64,000 nt of DNA, taken from positions 1,860,001 to 1,924,000 of the forward strand of contig CAWIIF010000015.1 of NCBI GenBank assembly GCA_963836015.1, given 5' to 3'. Positions 38,297 to 47,383 of this stretch are shown piece after piece. The position numbers and the translations under genes were made by a program. Numbering within the stretch: position 1 is the first letter of the stretch; each line of letters begins with the position of its first letter. Source of the DNA: CAWCDJ01 sp963836015. GTDB taxonomy: Bacteria > Acidobacteriota > Terriglobia > Bryobacterales > Bryobacteraceae. Under the pieces are notes generated by a model. It had not been told where the DNA came from, did not search any database, and saw only the letters and a program-made list of their open reading frames with translations.

Positions 38297-38584
38297 GTGA
38301 AAGCCGCGCCATGTTGCGGCGCGCGCAAAGGGACCATCGCGGGATGGCTGGCTCCGGCCGCCATCCTCGTGCTGGTGCCGAAGTGTCCGGCCTGCCTCGC
38401 CGCCTGGGTGGCGATCGGAACCGGAGTCGGGCTTTCCCTCTCGACCGCGGCGTACCTGCGCATCTTCCTGCTAACTCTGTGTGCCGCGTCGCTCCTCTTC
38501 CTGGCCGCCAGGCATGCCTACCCGAGTTTGCGGGCCTGGCGTTGGGCCAGGCGGCTCCACTGCGCGACGATCCGCTGGCGATAG
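38297..38584 (+). CDS. Small cysteine-containing membrane protein
   Basis: A 95-residue protein starting with GTG at 38297. After MKAAPCCGARK come two hydrophobic helices flanking VPKCPACLAAW (TIAGWLAPAAILVLV, then STAAYLRIFLLTLCAASLLFLAA). The paired CC and CPAC motifs suggest metal binding or redox chemistry in the membrane, somewhat like mercury- or copper-transport accessory proteins, but no family is recognised for certain. The GTGA overlap with the preceding reading frame suggests it was coupled to whatever gene originally lay upstream. The last ~22 codons overlap the convergent TPR gene. Confidence 0.6.
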   Translation: MKAAPCCGARKGTIAGWLAPAAILVLVPKCPACLAAWVAIGTGVGLSLSTAAYLRIFLLTLCAASLLFLAARHAYPSLRAWRWARRLHCATIRWR

Positions 38585-39651
38585 CGCGGAGCGGTGCGGG
38601 CCGCTTCCACGGCGCGGAGATAGGCGGCGCGCGCTTCGCCGGGGCGGTTCAGCCTCTCGAGAACCTGGCCGTAGCGGTAGAGGCCTTCGGGATCGTACTC
38701 GCGGCGTTCGGCGTACAGGGCCAGCTCGCGCTCGGCATCCGACAGGCGATCGAGCAGCAGATACACCGTCCCCACCTCCCGGTGAATCTCGCTCAAGCTG
38801 TGTTTGTCGTCCTGCCGCAGGACGGTCTCGAAGTGCGCGAGGGCTTCGGCGAGCCGTCCCTGCTCGCGCGCGATGCGGCCCAACTGAAAATGTGCGTCGG
38901 TTTCCTCGGGGTCGATGGCGACGGCGGCCTGGAAGCGCCGGATGGCTTCGCTGTACTGTCGCCGCTGCTGGTAGATCAGCCCCAGTTGGTACTGCGCTTC
39001 GCCATCGTGCGGGTTCACCGCGGCGGCCTGCAGCATGCGGCTCAAGCTCTGCTGGCGGCGCAGGCCCGCGCCCAGATTGCTGAACTCGCTTCCCAGGTAA
39101 TAGATAATGAAAAAGAGGAAGAACGGCGAGGCCACCAGCCGGAAAATGAACTGCAGCGGCACCCACAGGAACGCGCCTGCCACAAGCGGAATCCACGAGA
39201 GCAGCACGATCGCCACAGCCGTTCCATTTCCCGTGCCGAACACCGTACGCACCGCGAAGAATACCAGCGCGCCGAAATACAGGTACGAGAGCGCCGCGAT
39301 TACCAGCACGACCTGGGGCGGACTGGTCCACGCCGCCAGCAGCAAGGGCATCTGGGCAGCGGACCACGCCATGGCGATGCAGGCGAGCAGCGGCGAGTAG
39401 TCGCGGCGGAAGGCGATGCCGGAGCGTGAGACGATGCCGGCGACCAGGAGCAGGCCCGGGACGTAGATCACCGCCAGCACCAGCAGGGGCATGTAGAATG
39501 AGAACCGCACCACGGCGGCGCTCGAAAGCGCGAAGCCGGCGGCCAGGGCCGCGATGCTGGCCGCCAGAAGGCTGCCGCGATCGAGGATGGCGCCCATCGC
39601 TTCGGCCGGCCGCCACCAGAGGCGGAATAGCAGCTTGATATGTTCGGCCAA
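38518..39651 (-). CDS. Membrane protein with C-terminal TPR repeats
   Basis: A 377-residue protein: a Yip1-like N-terminal membrane region with about five helices (KLLFRLWWRPAEAMGAIL, then hydrophobic segments up to residue ~195) followed by tetratricopeptide repeats (AQYQLGLIYQQRRQYSEAIR, AHFQLGRIAREQGRLAEALA, GLYRYGQVLERLNRPGEARA). Likely an inner-membrane scaffold. The start is a TTG at 39651; it overlaps the ATG of the divergent M48 gene by 12 bp, so at least one of the two starts may be wrong. Confidence 0.75.
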   Translation of the reverse strand: MAEHIKLLFRLWWRPAEAMGAILDRGSLLAASIAALAAGFALSSAAVVRFSFYMPLLVLAVIYVPGLLLVAGIVSRSGIAFRRDYSPLLACIAMAWSAAQMPLLLAAWTSPPQVVLVIAALSYLYFGALVFFAVRTVFGTGNGTAVAIVLLSWIPLVAGAFLWVPLQFIFRLVASPFFLFFIIYYLGSEFSNLGAGLRRQQSLSRMLQAAAVNPHDGEAQYQLGLIYQQRRQYSEAIRRFQAAVAIDPEETDAHFQLGRIAREQGRLAEALAHFETVLRQDDKHSLSEIHREVGTVYLLLDRLSDAERELALYAERREYDPEGLYRYGQVLERLNRPGEARAAYLRAVEAARTAPRYRQRIVAQWSRLAQRQARKLG

Positions 39652-40941
39652 AACAGCAGGATAACAATTCGGTCCGCCATCCGCTTAGTTTGCGGAGCGG
39701 CGGTGGCGGCGGGCGTCTGCGCCGCCCAGAAAGTCGAATCGTATACGTTGCCCCCGGACCAGTTGCAGAGGGCGATCGAGTACGCCCGGGCGCGCCACAT
39801 CCTCTACTTCGCGGGGACGGCATGGGGCATGATCGTCCTGGTTCTGCTCCTGGCGCTGCGACTGGCGCCGCGCTTTCGCGATTGGGCCGAGGCGGCCACC
39901 GGCCGGCGCATTCTGCAGGCTTACCTGTTCGCGCCCCTGCTGCTGCTCTCGATCGACATACTCGAGCTGCCGGTCTCGATGGCGGGCCACCGGTTGTCGG
40001 TGATTTACGACCAGTCGATCCAGCCTTGGGGGTCGTGGTTCTGGGACTGGACCAAAGGCGAGTTGCTGCAGTTCGCCCTGGCCGGCGTGGTGCTGTGGAT
40101 TCTCTACGCCGTGATCCGGCGCAGCCGGCGGCGGTGGTGGTTCTGGTTCTGGCTGGCGGCCCTGCCGATGGTCGTCTTCCTGATGTTCATCGAGCCCCTG
40201 GTGATCGAGCCGATGTTCTTCGATTTCACGCCGCTGGCCGGCAGGCAGCCGGCGCTGGTCGCCGAGATCGAGAAGGTCGTAGCGCGCGGCGGCCTTGAAA
40301 TTCCGCCGGACCGTATGTTCGAGATGAACGCAAGCTCCAAGCTCAAGGCCGTTAACGCCTACGTGGCGGGCATCGGCGCATCGAAGCGTGTGGTGGTGTG
40401 GGATACCACCATCCGGAAGATGACCATGCCGGAAATCCTGTTCGTGTTCGGCCACGAGATGGGGCACTACGTTCTGGGACACATCTGGCTGGGCATGGCG
40501 CTGGCCGCCGTGGGGATCCTGGTCTCGCTGTTTTTGGCTTACCACGGCATGAACTGGGCGCTCGGCCGCTGGGGCTCGCGTTGGGGGATCCGCGGCCTGG
40601 ACGACTGGGCGTCGCTTCCGGTGCTGCTGCTGGCGATCTCCATCCTCGGCTTCTTCGGACAGCCCATCTCGAATTACTTCAGCCGCGTGATGGAGCACAA
40701 CGCCGACATTTACGGGCTCGAGGTGATTCACGGCATCGTGCCCGATTCCGCGCAGGCTGCCGCGCGCGGATTCCAGACGCTGGGCGAGATCAGCCTGGAC
40801 GATCCGAATCCGAGCCCGTTCATCGAGTTCTGGCTGTACGACCACCCGTCCATCCGAGACCGGGTGCGCTTCTCCGCGGAGTACGACCCGTGGACGAAGG
40901 GCGAACGGCCCAAATATGTGCAGGCGCGGCCCGCTCCCTAA
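39640..40941 (+). CDS. M48 (Ste24-like) membrane metalloendopeptidase
   Basis: A 433-residue integral membrane zinc protease. HEMGH at residues 272-276 gives the two His ligands and the catalytic Glu, and EHNADIYG (352-359) the third ligand and the conserved Asp. Several helices precede (GTAWGMIVLVLLLALRL, LLLLSIDILELPVSMAG) in the Ste24/CAAX-protease arrangement, as opposed to the shorter HtpX. It likely degrades misfolded membrane or envelope proteins. The first residues are weakly conserved and the ATG overlaps the divergent TPR gene; the CDF gene follows 26 bp after the stop. Confidence 0.88.
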   Translation: MFGQNSRITIRSAIRLVCGAAVAAGVCAAQKVESYTLPPDQLQRAIEYARARHILYFAGTAWGMIVLVLLLALRLAPRFRDWAEAATGRRILQAYLFAPLLLLSIDILELPVSMAGHRLSVIYDQSIQPWGSWFWDWTKGELLQFALAGVVLWILYAVIRRSRRRWWFWFWLAALPMVVFLMFIEPLVIEPMFFDFTPLAGRQPALVAEIEKVVARGGLEIPPDRMFEMNASSKLKAVNAYVAGIGASKRVVVWDTTIRKMTMPEILFVFGHEMGHYVLGHIWLGMALAAVGILVSLFLAYHGMNWALGRWGSRWGIRGLDDWASLPVLLLAISILGFFGQPISNYFSRVMEHNADIYGLEVIHGIVPDSAQAAARGFQTLGEISLDDPNPSPFIEFWLYDHPSIRDRVRFSAEYDPWTKGERPKYVQARPAP

Positions 40942-40967
40942 ACAGCCGGCATGTTAGCCTGGACCTG

Positions 40968-41843
40968 TTGAGCGCCCGTCTGGTTGAGGACCGCGAGAAA
41001 CAGTCCGCCGCGCTGACCTCGCTAATCGCCGCCGTCGGTTTAACGGCCATCAAGATCGTTGTAGGCGTGCTTACGGGCAGCCTCGGGATCCTGGCCGAAG
41101 CGGCGCATTCGGGCCTCGACCTGGTGGCCGCGCTGATGACCTTTCTGGCGGTGCGCATCGCCGGGCGTCCGCCGGACCGTACGCACCTTTACGGACACGG
41201 TAAGGTCGAGAACCTCTCGGCTCTGTTCGAGACTCTTCTTCTGCTCCTCACTTGCGGGTGGATCGTGTGGGAAGCCGTCCACCGGCTGATGTCTCACAGC
41301 GCAGTGGTGGAGGTCAATGCCTGGTCCTTCGCGGTGATGGGGATTTCGATCGTGACCGACTTCTCGCGGTCCCGGGTGCTCTCGCGGGCAGCCACGAAGT
41401 ACCACAGCCAGGCGCTCGAGGCGGACGCCCTGCACTTCCAGACGGATATCTGGAGCTCGTCGGTGGTGATCTTCGGCTTGATCGGCGTCAAGGCGGGCTG
41501 GAACGGCGGCGACTCCGTAGCGGCGCTGGGAGTCTCCGCAGTCGTGGTGTGGGTGAGCGTCAAGCTGGGGCGCGAGACGCTGGATGCCCTGATGGATAGG
41601 GCGCCGGCCGGTATGGAAGAGCGCATTTCCGCGATCGTCCAGGCGGTGGCGGGCGTGCGCAACTGCCACCAAATCCGAATCCGCTGGTCGGGGCCGGTCC
41701 TGTTTATCGACCTGCACGTGCTGGTGGACGGTAATCAAACACTGGCCGAGGCCCACCACTTGACCGAAACCATCGAAGCGGCAATTCTGGAAATCGCACC
41801 GCGCGCCGACGTGACGGTCCATCCCGAGCCGTTTCCCGACTGA
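40968..41843 (+). CDS. Cation diffusion facilitator metal exporter
   Basis: A 291-residue CDF transporter exporting Zn2+, Fe2+, Mn2+ or similar by proton antiport. The two transport-site motifs are HSGLD (His47, Asp51) in helix 2 and HFQTD (His156, Asp160) in helix 5; the His instead of Asp at the first position of both motifs is a feature of Zn/Cd-type CDFs. The cytoplasmic ferredoxin-like domain (AVAGVRNCHQIRIRWSG to VTVHPEPFPD) follows. No ATG is usable; TTG at 40968 is the best available start with only a weak ribosome site. Its stop lies 2 bp from the convergent MFP gene. Confidence 0.88.
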   Translation: MSARLVEDREKQSAALTSLIAAVGLTAIKIVVGVLTGSLGILAEAAHSGLDLVAALMTFLAVRIAGRPPDRTHLYGHGKVENLSALFETLLLLLTCGWIVWEAVHRLMSHSAVVEVNAWSFAVMGISIVTDFSRSRVLSRAATKYHSQALEADALHFQTDIWSSSVVIFGLIGVKAGWNGGDSVAALGVSAVVVWVSVKLGRETLDALMDRAPAGMEERISAIVQAVAGVRNCHQIRIRWSGPVLFIDLHVLVDGNQTLAEAHHLTETIEAAILEIAPRADVTVHPEPFPD

Positions 41844-41845
41844 CA

Positions 41846-42907
41846 CTATTTCGCGAGCGGCGAGCCGTCGCGGATCTCGTCGGTCGCACGGCGCACTACG
41901 CGGTCGCCGGGACTCAACGCGCCGAGGATTTCAACGAGGTCGCCGTCCGCCGCGAGCTTCTTCACGTCCACCCATTCGGCGCGCCCGGCGCGGTCGCGAA
42001 TCACGAAGGTTCGCTCCGTCGTGGTGATGACGCTGGTTTTCGGCACAAAGAGCGACGGGTGGCCGGGGCGTACCGGCCATTGGACCGCGGGGAACATTCC
42101 GGGAGCGAGCGAGCCGTCGCGGTTGGCGATATCCAGCTCAACCGCCATCGTTCGCGTCTTGGGGTCGAGCGCGTGGGCGATGCGCGCCACCGTTCCGGAG
42201 TAGACGCGGCCGGGGAACGCCGGCACTCGGAACGCCACCGCGGCGCCGGGTGCGATGGCGCCCGTGTATTCCTCGGGGACCGGGACGACCACGCGCAGCC
42301 GTGAGACCTGTTCGATGGTCAGGAGCACCGGGTCGGCGGGTGGGCCCGCCAGCGCGCCGGGGTGCGCCAGACGCTCCGTGACCACGCCGTCGAAGGGGGC
42401 GGTAATGCGCAGGTAGGCTTCCAGGTCTTTGCGAGCCTGCACGGCTGCCTGGGCCGCGCGAACGGCCTGTACTCGCGAGCCGGCCAGAGCGCGGGCGGCT
42501 TCCACCTGCTTTTCCGCCTGAATCAGCTCGTTGCCCGCGATGGCTCCAGGCGTTTCCGCCGCTTTCTTCAGGCGGTCGAACGTGGCCTGCGCGGCGGCCA
42601 GTTGGGCTTCCGCCTGCAAGCGGTCGGCCTCCGCGGCCTGCACCTGGGATTCCGCCTCTGCGATCTGCGCCCGAAGCTCCGGCGCGCTGAGCTGGGCGAG
42701 CAGCTCGCCTTGCCTGACGATACTCCCGCGGTCGACCAGGATCCGATCGACGAACCCCGCGACCTTCGCATGAATGCCCACGCTGAGGTACGGCAGGACC
42801 TCGGCCGGCAGATCCACGGTGCGGGCGGCCGGCCTCGAGATGACGGGCGCGAGGTCGGCCGCGTGCGCGGCAGCCAGCGCAAGGAGTAGAGCGTTAATGC
42901 GCATCAT
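41846..42907 (-). CDS. RND efflux periplasmic adaptor (membrane fusion protein)
   Basis: Periplasmic adaptor of 353 residues linking the inner-membrane RND pump to the outer-membrane channel. It has a signal peptide (MMRINALLLALAAAHA) without a lipobox Cys, a lipoyl half (GFVDRILVDRGSIVRQGELL), a long alpha-hairpin (residues about 75-155), the second lipoyl half (LRITAPFDGVVTERLAHPG) and beta-barrel/MP domains. It is the last gene of the PadR, OM channel, pump, adaptor operon and overlaps the pump gene by 14 bp. Substrate unknown. Confidence 0.9.
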   Translation of the reverse strand: MMRINALLLALAAAHAADLAPVISRPAARTVDLPAEVLPYLSVGIHAKVAGFVDRILVDRGSIVRQGELLAQLSAPELRAQIAEAESQVQAAEADRLQAEAQLAAAQATFDRLKKAAETPGAIAGNELIQAEKQVEAARALAGSRVQAVRAAQAAVQARKDLEAYLRITAPFDGVVTERLAHPGALAGPPADPVLLTIEQVSRLRVVVPVPEEYTGAIAPGAAVAFRVPAFPGRVYSGTVARIAHALDPKTRTMAVELDIANRDGSLAPGMFPAVQWPVRPGHPSLFVPKTSVITTTERTFVIRDRAGRAEWVDVKKLAADGDLVEILGALSPGDRVVRRATDEIRDGSPLAK

Positions 42908-45900
42908 AGTAGCGGCTCTCGGGATCGGTAGGGTTGAGGGAGGGTGAGGCGGCGGAGGCGCGGCCTTGCAGAATGGCGTAAATGGAGGGCAGCACGGTCA
43001 GCGTGGCGAATGTCGAGAAGAGTAGGCCGCCGATCACGGCGCGGCCCAGAGGGGCGGCCTGCGCGCCGCCCTCTCCCAGCCCGATGGCCATCGGGAGCAT
43101 TCCGAAGATCATGGCCGCGGCGGTCATCAGGATGGCGCGTAGTCGGCCCGATGCGCCCGCCAGTGCGGCCTCGCGCGTCGAGCGGCCCTCGCGGCGCTCG
43201 TGCTCCGCGAAAGTCACCAGCAGGATGGAGTTGGCCACCGATATTCCGATCGCCATGATGGCGCCCATGAACGACTGCACGTTGAGTGTGGTGCCGGTAG
43301 CAAGCAAGGCCAGCACGACGCCGCCCAGCACCGCGGGAATCGCCAGCATCACGGTCAGCGCCAGGCGGACCGACTGGAAGTTCGCGGCCAGCAGAAGGAA
43401 GATCGCGAGCACCGCCAGGAGCAGGCCGATGCGGAGTCCGGAGAGCGTCTGTTCGAGCGCCGGGATCTCGCCGCGCAGCCTTACCGTGACGCCTTTCGGA
43501 GGCGTGCCGGCGGACGCGATGGCGCGGTTGATCCGCGTAGCAGCTTCGCCCAGGGTGATGTCGTGCAGATTGCCCGTGAGGCTGACGACGTGCTGGCCGT
43601 TGTAGCGTTCAATCAGGCCGGGCATGGACCCGGGCTTGAGAACCGCGATGTCGCTGAGGCGGGGCTGCGAACGCCCGTCGCGCATGAGCGGAAGGTTGCC
43701 CACTTCCGCGGCGCTCTGCATCTGGTTCTGCGGCAACTCCACTTGAATCTGGAAAGCATTGCCGGAAACGGGATCGCGCCAGTAGTTCGGGTCGGTGAAG
43801 CGCGACGAGGAAGTGGCCGGCACCACGGACCGGGCCACGTCCGCCATGGTGAGTCCGAACTGGCCGGCGCGCTCGCGGTCGATCGAGATATCTAGGGTGG
43901 GGAAGTCGTTTTCCTGCGCGAACTGAAGGTCGCGGAAAAAATCCAGGCCGGCCAGCCGGGTCTGCAACTGCCGTGCGAAGGCGTAGTCGTCGGCCAGGCT
44001 CACGCCTTGCACCGCCACTTCGACGGGCGTGGGAGATCCGAAGCTCATCACCTGGCTGACAATGTCGGCGGCCTCGAAGGAAATCCGGACGCCGGGCAGT
44101 TCGCGGCGTAGGGCTGTCCGCAGCCGTTCGCGCAGCGCTTCGCCGCGCGGGGCGTCCGGTCGCAAAGCAACCTGCAGAATGGCCTCCTGCGGGCCGCTCG
44201 TGAACAGGTGAATCAGGTCGACCGGGTAGCTGGAGGGCACCACTCCGACAAAGTCGCTGGTGATGGCGACGTTTTCGGGACCGGCCTCGCGGCGGATGAT
44301 GTCCCATGCGTTCAGGACCGTTCGCTCCGTCTCCTCGATGCGGGTGCCGGCGGGCGCGCGCAGGCGGATGCGCAGCAGCGGCGCATTGGCGTCGGGAAAA
44401 ATCTCGGAACCGAGCCGCGGAGTTGCCAGCCAGAGTATGCCGGCGGCGCCGGCAAGGTAGGCGGCCGCGAGCGGCCAGCGCAGGCCCAGCACCGTTCTTA
44501 GATAGCGGCTGTAGAAGGAGTGGAGCCGGGAGGCTTCCCCCCGGTGCGCCTCTCGCATCAGCCACGTGGAGAGGACCGGTACCAGTGTACTCGAGAGCAG
44601 GTAGGAGGCGATCATCGAGAACGCAACCGCCAGCGAAAGCGGAACGAACAATTGGCGCCCCACCCCGATCATGAAAAACGACGGCACGAAGACCGCCAGG
44701 ATCGAGACCATGGAGAGCAGGCGGGCGAGCGCCGTGCGCCGGCAGGCCTCCACCACGGCGCGGGCGCGCGAAACGCCGGGGACCATCCGGGTGTGGATGT
44801 TCTCGATCTCCACGGTTGCCTCATCCACCAGCACGCCCACCGCGAGGGCCAGGCCGCCCAGGGTCATGATGTTGATGGTCTGGCCGGTCGCCCATAGCAG
44901 AATCACCGCACTCAGCAGTGCGAACGGGATGTTCAGGATGACGATCAGGGCGCTGCGCCAGTCGCGCAGGAAGATGAGGACCATGAGGCCCGTGAGGAGC
45001 GCGCCGAGCATCCCTTCCAGTTCGAGTCCGCGGATGGAGCTCGTCACGTAAGGCGACTGGTCGAATTCGAGCCGCACATCCACGTCGTCGGGTAAGACTC
45101 TCTTGAAGTCGGGGATCGCCGCTTTGACGCGGTTGATGACGTCGAGCGTGGACGCGTCCGCGCGCTTCGTGACCGGGATGTAAACGGTGCGGCGGCCGTT
45201 GACGTGGGCGTACGCGGTGACCAGGTCGGTGCCGTTTTCGACGGTGCCGATGTCGCGCAGGTAGACGGTGGGGCCGGAGACCGGACGGATCGGGGTGCTC
45301 AGGAGTTCGGCCAGATTGCCGCCCAGCGCGGCGTTGGTGCGGGCGATGCGCTCGACCGTGCCTGTAAACATGTTGCCGGAGGGCATCACGAGGGTGGACT
45401 TGCTGACGGCCGCGATGGCCTCCTCGGGCGAGATCCGGTACTGCTGCAGTTTGCCTGGGTCGAGTGTGACTACGATGGTCCGCTGGTTCCCGCCGAAAGG
45501 AGGAGGCGCGGAGACGCCCTGCAGGGTCGCGAACAGCGGACGCACCCGGTTGATGGCGAAATCCTGCATCTCTCCCTGCGTGCGAGTGGCGCTGCTGAAA
45601 ACGAGCATGCCGACCGCCACGCTGCCGGCGTCGAAGCGGGTGATGAACGGGGGCACCGTGCCGGGCGGCATGAACGACCGCGCGCGGTTGACATATCCCA
45701 CCGTCTCCGACATCGCCTGGCTCATGTTGGTGCCGTTGTGAAAGACCAGCTTCATGAGCGAAGCGCCCTGTATGCTCTTGCTTTCGACGTGATCGATCCC
45801 TGTGATGTAGAGGAAGTGATACTCGTAGTAGTAAGTGAGATAGCCTTCCATCTGCGCGGGATCCATGCCGCCATAAGGCTGTGCCACGTAAATGGCCGGG

Positions 45901-46025
45901 TCGCCCACCTGCGGGAAGATGTCGACCGGCATCCTTCCGAGCGCCAGCACAGCGCCGAGCGCGATCGCAACGAGAGCCACCACTACCGTGACAGGACGGC
46001 TGAGAGCGGCCAGAACGAGTCGCAT
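42894..46025 (-). CDS. RND efflux pump, inner-membrane subunit
   Basis: Proton-driven pump of 1043 residues, the length expected of HAE1/AcrB-like transporters. Helix 1 is VTVVVALVAIALGAVLALGRMPVDIFP; helix 4 carries LGGLALAVGVLVDEATVEIENI with the proton-relay acidic residues; the symmetric half has FMGAIMAIGISVANSILLVTFAEH. Large periplasmic loops follow helices 1 and 7. The start overlaps the TolC-like gene's stop by one base and the stop overlaps the adaptor's start, so all subunits should be made together. Confidence 0.93.
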   Translation of the reverse strand: MRLVLAALSRPVTVVVALVAIALGAVLALGRMPVDIFPQVGDPAIYVAQPYGGMDPAQMEGYLTYYYEYHFLYITGIDHVESKSIQGASLMKLVFHNGTNMSQAMSETVGYVNRARSFMPPGTVPPFITRFDAGSVAVGMLVFSSATRTQGEMQDFAINRVRPLFATLQGVSAPPPFGGNQRTIVVTLDPGKLQQYRISPEEAIAAVSKSTLVMPSGNMFTGTVERIARTNAALGGNLAELLSTPIRPVSGPTVYLRDIGTVENGTDLVTAYAHVNGRRTVYIPVTKRADASTLDVINRVKAAIPDFKRVLPDDVDVRLEFDQSPYVTSSIRGLELEGMLGALLTGLMVLIFLRDWRSALIVILNIPFALLSAVILLWATGQTINIMTLGGLALAVGVLVDEATVEIENIHTRMVPGVSRARAVVEACRRTALARLLSMVSILAVFVPSFFMIGVGRQLFVPLSLAVAFSMIASYLLSSTLVPVLSTWLMREAHRGEASRLHSFYSRYLRTVLGLRWPLAAAYLAGAAGILWLATPRLGSEIFPDANAPLLRIRLRAPAGTRIEETERTVLNAWDIIRREAGPENVAITSDFVGVVPSSYPVDLIHLFTSGPQEAILQVALRPDAPRGEALRERLRTALRRELPGVRISFEAADIVSQVMSFGSPTPVEVAVQGVSLADDYAFARQLQTRLAGLDFFRDLQFAQENDFPTLDISIDRERAGQFGLTMADVARSVVPATSSSRFTDPNYWRDPVSGNAFQIQVELPQNQMQSAAEVGNLPLMRDGRSQPRLSDIAVLKPGSMPGLIERYNGQHVVSLTGNLHDITLGEAATRINRAIASAGTPPKGVTVRLRGEIPALEQTLSGLRIGLLLAVLAIFLLLAANFQSVRLALTVMLAIPAVLGGVVLALLATGTTLNVQSFMGAIMAIGISVANSILLVTFAEHERREGRSTREAALAGASGRLRAILMTAAAMIFGMLPMAIGLGEGGAQAAPLGRAVIGGLLFSTFATLTVLPSIYAILQGRASAASPSLNPTDPESRYYDAH

Positions 46026-47383
46026 TACTGGCCGGCCTCCGCCAGGAACGGCCGTATGTCGCCGGCCGCGGCGGCTACCTGGAGCAGCCCGCGCCAGACG
46101 CCGAGCCGGGCGAGGGCACCGTTGATTTCCGCCTGGGCGAGCAGGCGCTGCGCTTCGGCGACGGCGTCGATGTTGCCGAGTCCTGACCGGTAGCGGGCTT
46201 CGGCTTGTTGGGACGCTGCGCGCGCGGCGGTGATTTCCACCGGGGTATTGGCGGCGATACGCTGGCCGCCTTCGAAGACCGCGACCGCGGCGTTAAACCG
46301 GGCCCGCAGATCCACGGCGATCTGGCGGGCGCGCGCCGCCTCGGCGCGGATGTTGGCCGATTGCGCCGCCTCGCGGGCGTGCAGCCCGGCGTAATCCATC
46401 ACCGGGAAGTTGACGGTGAAGCCGAGGGCATAGTTCTGCGTGCTGGGGGCCAGGCCGTTCGCGCCGCCCAGAATCGCGCCGTTGGTTTCCGCGCCGGTTC
46501 CACGCGCATACGCCGAGCCCTGCAGGTAGAAGCGTGGGAAATAGGAGCGCTCGAGCGCGTGAAGTTGCGCCTTGGCCTGTTCGATAGCGGCGTTCTGTTC
46601 GGCGGCGATGGGGTTGGCGGCCGTATCGGGCGCGGGAAAGCGCCGCTCGGCGGGGAGGCGGCTGAGCCCGGGAGCCGCAATCGACACCGCGCCGGGGTCC
46701 ACGCCCACGAACCGGGCGAGCGCCGCGCGGCCGACATCCACGGCCTGCTGCGCCTGGATAAGCTGCGTGCGGGCGGCGGCGGTTTCGGCCTGGGCGCGCG
46801 ATCCATCCGCGCCAGGACGCAGTTCGGCATTCACCAACGCCGTGATGGTGCGCTCGACGGTTTCGGCGCGCTCGACCGCAGCTTGCGCGGCCTTAACCGT
46901 TTCCTGAGCGGCAGCCAGCGTGAGATACGCGTCGGCGGCCGCTACCGCCACTTCGTACCGCGTGCGCTCGAGGGCCGCGGCCGATTGCGCTCGCGCGGCT
47001 TCCGCGGCGGCGACGCTGGCGCGCCGGAGTCCGAAATCGAAAGGCTCCCAGGTCACCAGGGTTCCGGAGGCGCTGCCCCAGGCGGTTCCGAAATTATTGG
47101 TGCCGATCACGGGCCCGGACATGGAGGGAATGACGGACTGCGGCAGCAGCATGCCGAACACGTTGTTGCGGGTGGCCCGGTTGACCTGGGCCAGCGCGTC
47201 CACCCGCGGCAGGTACGCAGTGCGGGCAAGCCGGATGCCGGCGGCCGAAGCCGCGAGCTCTTCTTGCGAGACCTGAACCGCGGGGTAGTTGTGAAGCGCC
47301 GCATCAACGGCCTGCGAGAGGGTCAGCGGCTGCCCGAATAGCGAGCCCCCCGCCAGGATCAGCCACAGTGTTTTCCAGGTCAT
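46025..47383 (-). CDS. TolC-family outer membrane efflux protein
   Basis: Outer-membrane channel of the tripartite pump, 452 residues. Signal peptide LWLILAGGSLFGQPLTLSQ, then the duplicated helical-barrel repeats of the TolC family, with LTLSQAVDAALHNYPAV opening the first half and long Ala/Glu-rich helices (AYLTLAAAQETVKAAQAAVE). No lipobox Cys is seen at the signal cleavage site. Its ATG overlaps the PadR stop (ATGA) and its stop overlaps the pump's start, tying the operon together. Confidence 0.9.
   Translation of the reverse strand: MTWKTLWLILAGGSLFGQPLTLSQAVDAALHNYPAVQVSQEELAASAAGIRLARTAYLPRVDALAQVNRATRNNVFGMLLPQSVIPSMSGPVIGTNNFGTAWGSASGTLVTWEPFDFGLRRASVAAAEAARAQSAAALERTRYEVAVAAADAYLTLAAAQETVKAAQAAVERAETVERTITALVNAELRPGADGSRAQAETAAARTQLIQAQQAVDVGRAALARFVGVDPGAVSIAAPGLSRLPAERRFPAPDTAANPIAAEQNAAIEQAKAQLHALERSYFPRFYLQGSAYARGTGAETNGAILGGANGLAPSTQNYALGFTVNFPVMDYAGLHAREAAQSANIRAEAARARQIAVDLRARFNAAVAVFEGGQRIAANTPVEITAARAASQQAEARYRSGLGNIDAVAEAQRLLAQAEINGALARLGVWRGLLQVAAAAGDIRPFLAEAGQ

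Noticed and set aside
40398..40967. Extension of the CDF transporter frame upstream to 40398
   Set aside because: That part overlaps the M48 protease in another frame and encodes no transporter sequence; translation should start near 40968.
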